Below are positions 61,826 to 64,000 of a DNA stretch of 64,000 nucleotides, piece after piece (positions within the stretch are counted from its first letter, which is position 1; each line of letters starts with the position of its first letter). Under the pieces are notes generated by a model. That model made no database searches and was not told the origin of the DNA. It saw nothing but the letters and a program-made list of their open reading frames with translations. Origin of the DNA: Ramlibacter henchirensis (lineage in GTDB: Bacteria > Pseudomonadota > Gammaproteobacteria > Burkholderiales > Burkholderiaceae_C); NCBI RefSeq assembly GCF_004682015.1, contig NZ_SMLM01000002.1, positions 930,001 to 994,000 of the forward strand, in the 5' to 3' direction. The translations under genes were made by a program, and so were the position numbers.

Positions 61826-64000
61826 TCAGGCGACCTTTTCCACGTTGCAGATCGTGGTCTTGGTCTCTTGCATCATCGTCACGCTGTCATAACCGTAGGT
61901 GGTCGCCGTGTTGACGGCCTCGCCGCGCACGACCGGCGCCGCGCCGCTGGGGTAGTACGGCAGCATGTCGGTCCCCATCCAGCGGCCGGCGAAGTGGAAC
62001 GGCATCCAGCAGGTGTCCGGGCCGACGCGCTCGGTGACGAGCGCCTGCACGTTCAGCTGCGCGCCGGTCGGCGTCTTCAGCCACACCCTGTCGCCGTTGC
62101 GGATGTTCCGCTCGGCCGCGGCCTTCGGATTGATCTCGACGAAAGCCTCCTGCTGCAGTTCGGCCAGCCACGGGTTGGAGCGGGTCTCGTCGCCGCCGCC
62201 CTCGTACTCCGTGAGGCGCCCCGAGCTGAGGATCAGCGGGAACTTCTCGTGGACCTTGTCCTGCAGGTTCTTCTGCTGCAGCGTCTTGTACAGCGTGGGC
62301 AGCCGCCAGAACGCCTTCTTGTCGTCGTGCGTCGGGTACTTGGCCACCAGGTCGGGCCGGGTGCTGTAGATCGGCTCGCGGTGCTGCGGGATTCCGTCGG
62401 GGAAGTTCCACACGATCGCGCGCGCCTTGGCGTTGCCGAACGGATAGACGCCGTGATTCTTCATGGCCACCCGGATCAGGCCGCCGGAGAGGTCGGTCTT
62501 CCAGTTCTTGCCTTCCGCCAGCGCCTGTTCCGCCGGCGTCAGCTCGCCCCACCAGCCCAGCTTCTTCACGAAGACGTGGTCGATCTCCGGATAACCCGTG
62601 GTGATCTCGGAGCCCTGGGGATGGGAGCCGTCCTCGGCCAGCAGGTTGACCCCATCCTTCTCCACGCCGAAGTTCGCGCGGAAGCAGCCGCCGCCTTCCA
62701 TCACGGGCAGGGAGGGGTTGTAGAGCACGTGGGTGCCGGGGTGCTTCAGCTCCGGCGTTCCCCAGCAGGGCCATGGCAGGCCGAAGAAGTCGCCCTGGAT
62801 GTCGTAGCCGGTCTCCGGATCCTTGACGCTGCCCTTGGCGCGGAGCGACTTCACGTCGAAGTGCGCCATCAGCTTCATGTGGGCCTTCAGCCGCTCGGGG
62901 CTCTGGCCGGTATAGCCGATGGTCCAGTTCGACTTGTTGACCTCGCGCAGGATGTCCTCGGGCACGGGTTCGTCCATGCCCTTGACCTTCTGCATCTTGT
63001 AGTTCTTGACCAGTTCCTTGCCGAAACCGAGCTTCTCGGCCAGCTGGTACATGATCATGTGGTCGCTGCGGCTCTCCCACAGCGGCTCGATCACCTTCTC
63101 GCGCCACTGGATCGACCGGTTGGAAGCCGTCACCGAGCCGCTGGTCTCGAACTGCGTCGCTGCCGGCAGCAGGTAGACGGCCCGGTTCGGATTCTGGTCT
63201 TCCGGCTTGCCCGGCATGGCCGCCATCGCCGCAGTGGCCGACGGGTAGGGATCGACCACCACCAGCAGGTCCAGCTTGTCCATGGCCCGCTTCATCTCGG
63301 CGCCGCGGCTTTGCGAGTTGGGCGCGTGGCCCCAGTACACGACGGCCCGCAGGTTGGGATCCTGGTCGATGACTTCGTTCTTCTCCAGCACGCCGTCGAT
63401 CCAGCGGGACACCGTGATGCCAGGCTTGCTCATCATCGCGGGCGAAGCGAAGCGGCCCTTGATCCAGTCGTAGTCGACGCCCCAGACCGTGGCGTAGTGG
63501 CGCCACGATCCTTCGGTGATGCCGTAGTAGCCGGGCAGCGAATCGGGGTTGGGACCGATGTCCGTCGCGCCCTGCACGTTGTCATGGCCGCGGAAGATGT
63601 TCGCGCCGCCGCCGGAGACGCCGACGTTGCCCAGCGCCAGCTGCAGGATGCAGGAGGCGCGCACCATGGCGTTGCCGATCGAGTGCTGGGTCTGGCCCAT
63701 GCACCACACGATGGTGGACGGCCTGTTCTTCGCCATCGTCTCGGCCGCCTTGTACAGGGCCTCCTCCGGCACGCCGGAAGCCTCGAACACCTTGTCGGGC
63801 GTCCACTTGGCCAGCACGTCCTCGCGGACCTTGTCCATGCCGTAGACACGGTCGTTGATGTACTTCTTGTCTTCCCAGCCGTTCTTGAAGACGTGGTACA
63901 GGATGCCGAAGAGGACCGGGATGTCCGTGCCCGAACGGAAGCGGATGTACTGGTCCGCCTTCGCCGCCGTGCGGGTGAAGCGCGGATCGCACACGATCAT
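61826..64000 (-). CDS. Formate dehydrogenase alpha subunit, 5' partial
   Basis: C-terminal 724 residues of a molybdopterin oxidoreductase; the N-terminal 4Fe-4S and cysteine or selenocysteine site lie beyond the right edge. Recognisable blocks: CDPRFTRTAAKADQYIRFRSGTD-type MGD-binding region, VWCMGQTQHSIGNAMVRASC, GVSGGGANIFRGHDNVQG, FETSGSVTASNRSIQWREKV, then the C-terminal MGD domain with LILSSGRLTEYEGGGDETRS and NIRNGDRVWLKTPTGA. Oxidises formate to CO2. Heads the operon; beta, lipoprotein, gamma, exported protein and fdhD follow. Confidence 0.95.
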   Translation of the reverse strand: MIVCDPRFTRTAAKADQYIRFRSGTDIPVLFGILYHVFKNGWEDKKYINDRVYGMDKVREDVLAKWTPDKVFEASGVPEEALYKAAETMAKNRPSTIVWCMGQTQHSIGNAMVRASCILQLALGNVGVSGGGANIFRGHDNVQGATDIGPNPDSLPGYYGITEGSWRHYATVWGVDYDWIKGRFASPAMMSKPGITVSRWIDGVLEKNEVIDQDPNLRAVVYWGHAPNSQSRGAEMKRAMDKLDLLVVVDPYPSATAAMAAMPGKPEDQNPNRAVYLLPAATQFETSGSVTASNRSIQWREKVIEPLWESRSDHMIMYQLAEKLGFGKELVKNYKMQKVKGMDEPVPEDILREVNKSNWTIGYTGQSPERLKAHMKLMAHFDVKSLRAKGSVKDPETGYDIQGDFFGLPWPCWGTPELKHPGTHVLYNPSLPVMEGGGCFRANFGVEKDGVNLLAEDGSHPQGSEITTGYPEIDHVFVKKLGWWGELTPAEQALAEGKNWKTDLSGGLIRVAMKNHGVYPFGNAKARAIVWNFPDGIPQHREPIYSTRPDLVAKYPTHDDKKAFWRLPTLYKTLQQKNLQDKVHEKFPLILSSGRLTEYEGGGDETRSNPWLAELQQEAFVEINPKAAAERNIRNGDRVWLKTPTGAQLNVQALVTERVGPDTCWMPFHFAGRWMGTDMLPYYPSGAAPVVRGEAVNTATTYGYDSVTMMQETKTTICNVEKVA

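Overview
The window is 64 kb of high-GC DNA from a betaproteobacterium, most likely Burkholderiales and probably Comamonadaceae-like. This rests on three Bug/TctC-type periplasmic receptors, a fused indolepyruvate ferredoxin oxidoreductase, a large-subunit-type formate dehydrogenase operon, and strong G/C third-position bias. No species can be named from the sequence alone.

Left catabolic region (1-17.4 kb). A partial enoyl-CoA hydratase is followed by about 1.5 kb of decayed gene fragments (aldehyde dehydrogenase, NTF2/SnoaL-like, RraA-like, glutathione S-transferase). Then come a thiolase, a 1168-aa indolepyruvate oxidoreductase and a Bug receptor in one apparent operon, with LysR and Crp/Fnr regulators. 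Two paralogous aconitase-family hydratases follow, both with the swivel domain in front of the Fe-S catalytic domain. They are interleaved with an RraA-type aldolase, a LysR regulator, an SMP-30 lactonase-like protein and another Bug receptor. This reads as organic-acid uptake and catabolism; the substrate is not deducible.

Accessory island (about 17.4-37.4 kb). Base composition is visibly less GC-rich. It is a row of defence-like modules: (i) a retron (PRTase-winged-helix protein, an msr-msd RNA with a perfect 10-bp a1/a2 pair, and a reverse transcriptase); (ii) a McrB/McrC-like pair; (iii) an unknown gene plus a P4-satellite-like core (AlpA, primase-helicase); (iv) an XRE/ImmA-IrrE/PIN operon divergent from an sce7726/Beta-protein pair; (v) a membrane protein plus an HNH nuclease; (vi) RadC and a small ORF. 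No integrase is in the window. Five 29-bp imperfect palindromes with the same 11-7-11 layout (arm ending TAA, 7-base spacer with GGCR, arm resembling TTTACGTGRGT) lie exactly between the modules, at 17.69, 20.86, 25.00, 29.37 and 33.59 kb. I consider this site array, which looks like tyrosine-recombinase core sites punctuating defence cassettes, the most interesting signal here. The island ends beside a truncated hydrolase gene and a tRNA-Ser(CGA).

Right region (37.7-64 kb). serS and tRNA-Ser(CGA) share one strand and a terminator. Then come a VOC protein, a Bug receptor with a Rieske oxygenase and LuxR-type regulator, a small lipoprotein, and an FtsX/YbbP-like permease. A compact hybrid biosynthetic cluster follows: a 2107-aa PKS (KS-AT-KR-DH-ACP-TE), a 1523-aa NRPS-like protein (formyltransferase, adenylation domain split by a luciferase-like monooxygenase, carrier protein) and an Sfp-type phosphopantetheinyl transferase, divergent from a polysaccharide deacetylase. 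The window closes with fdhD and a formate dehydrogenase operon whose alpha subunit runs off the right end.
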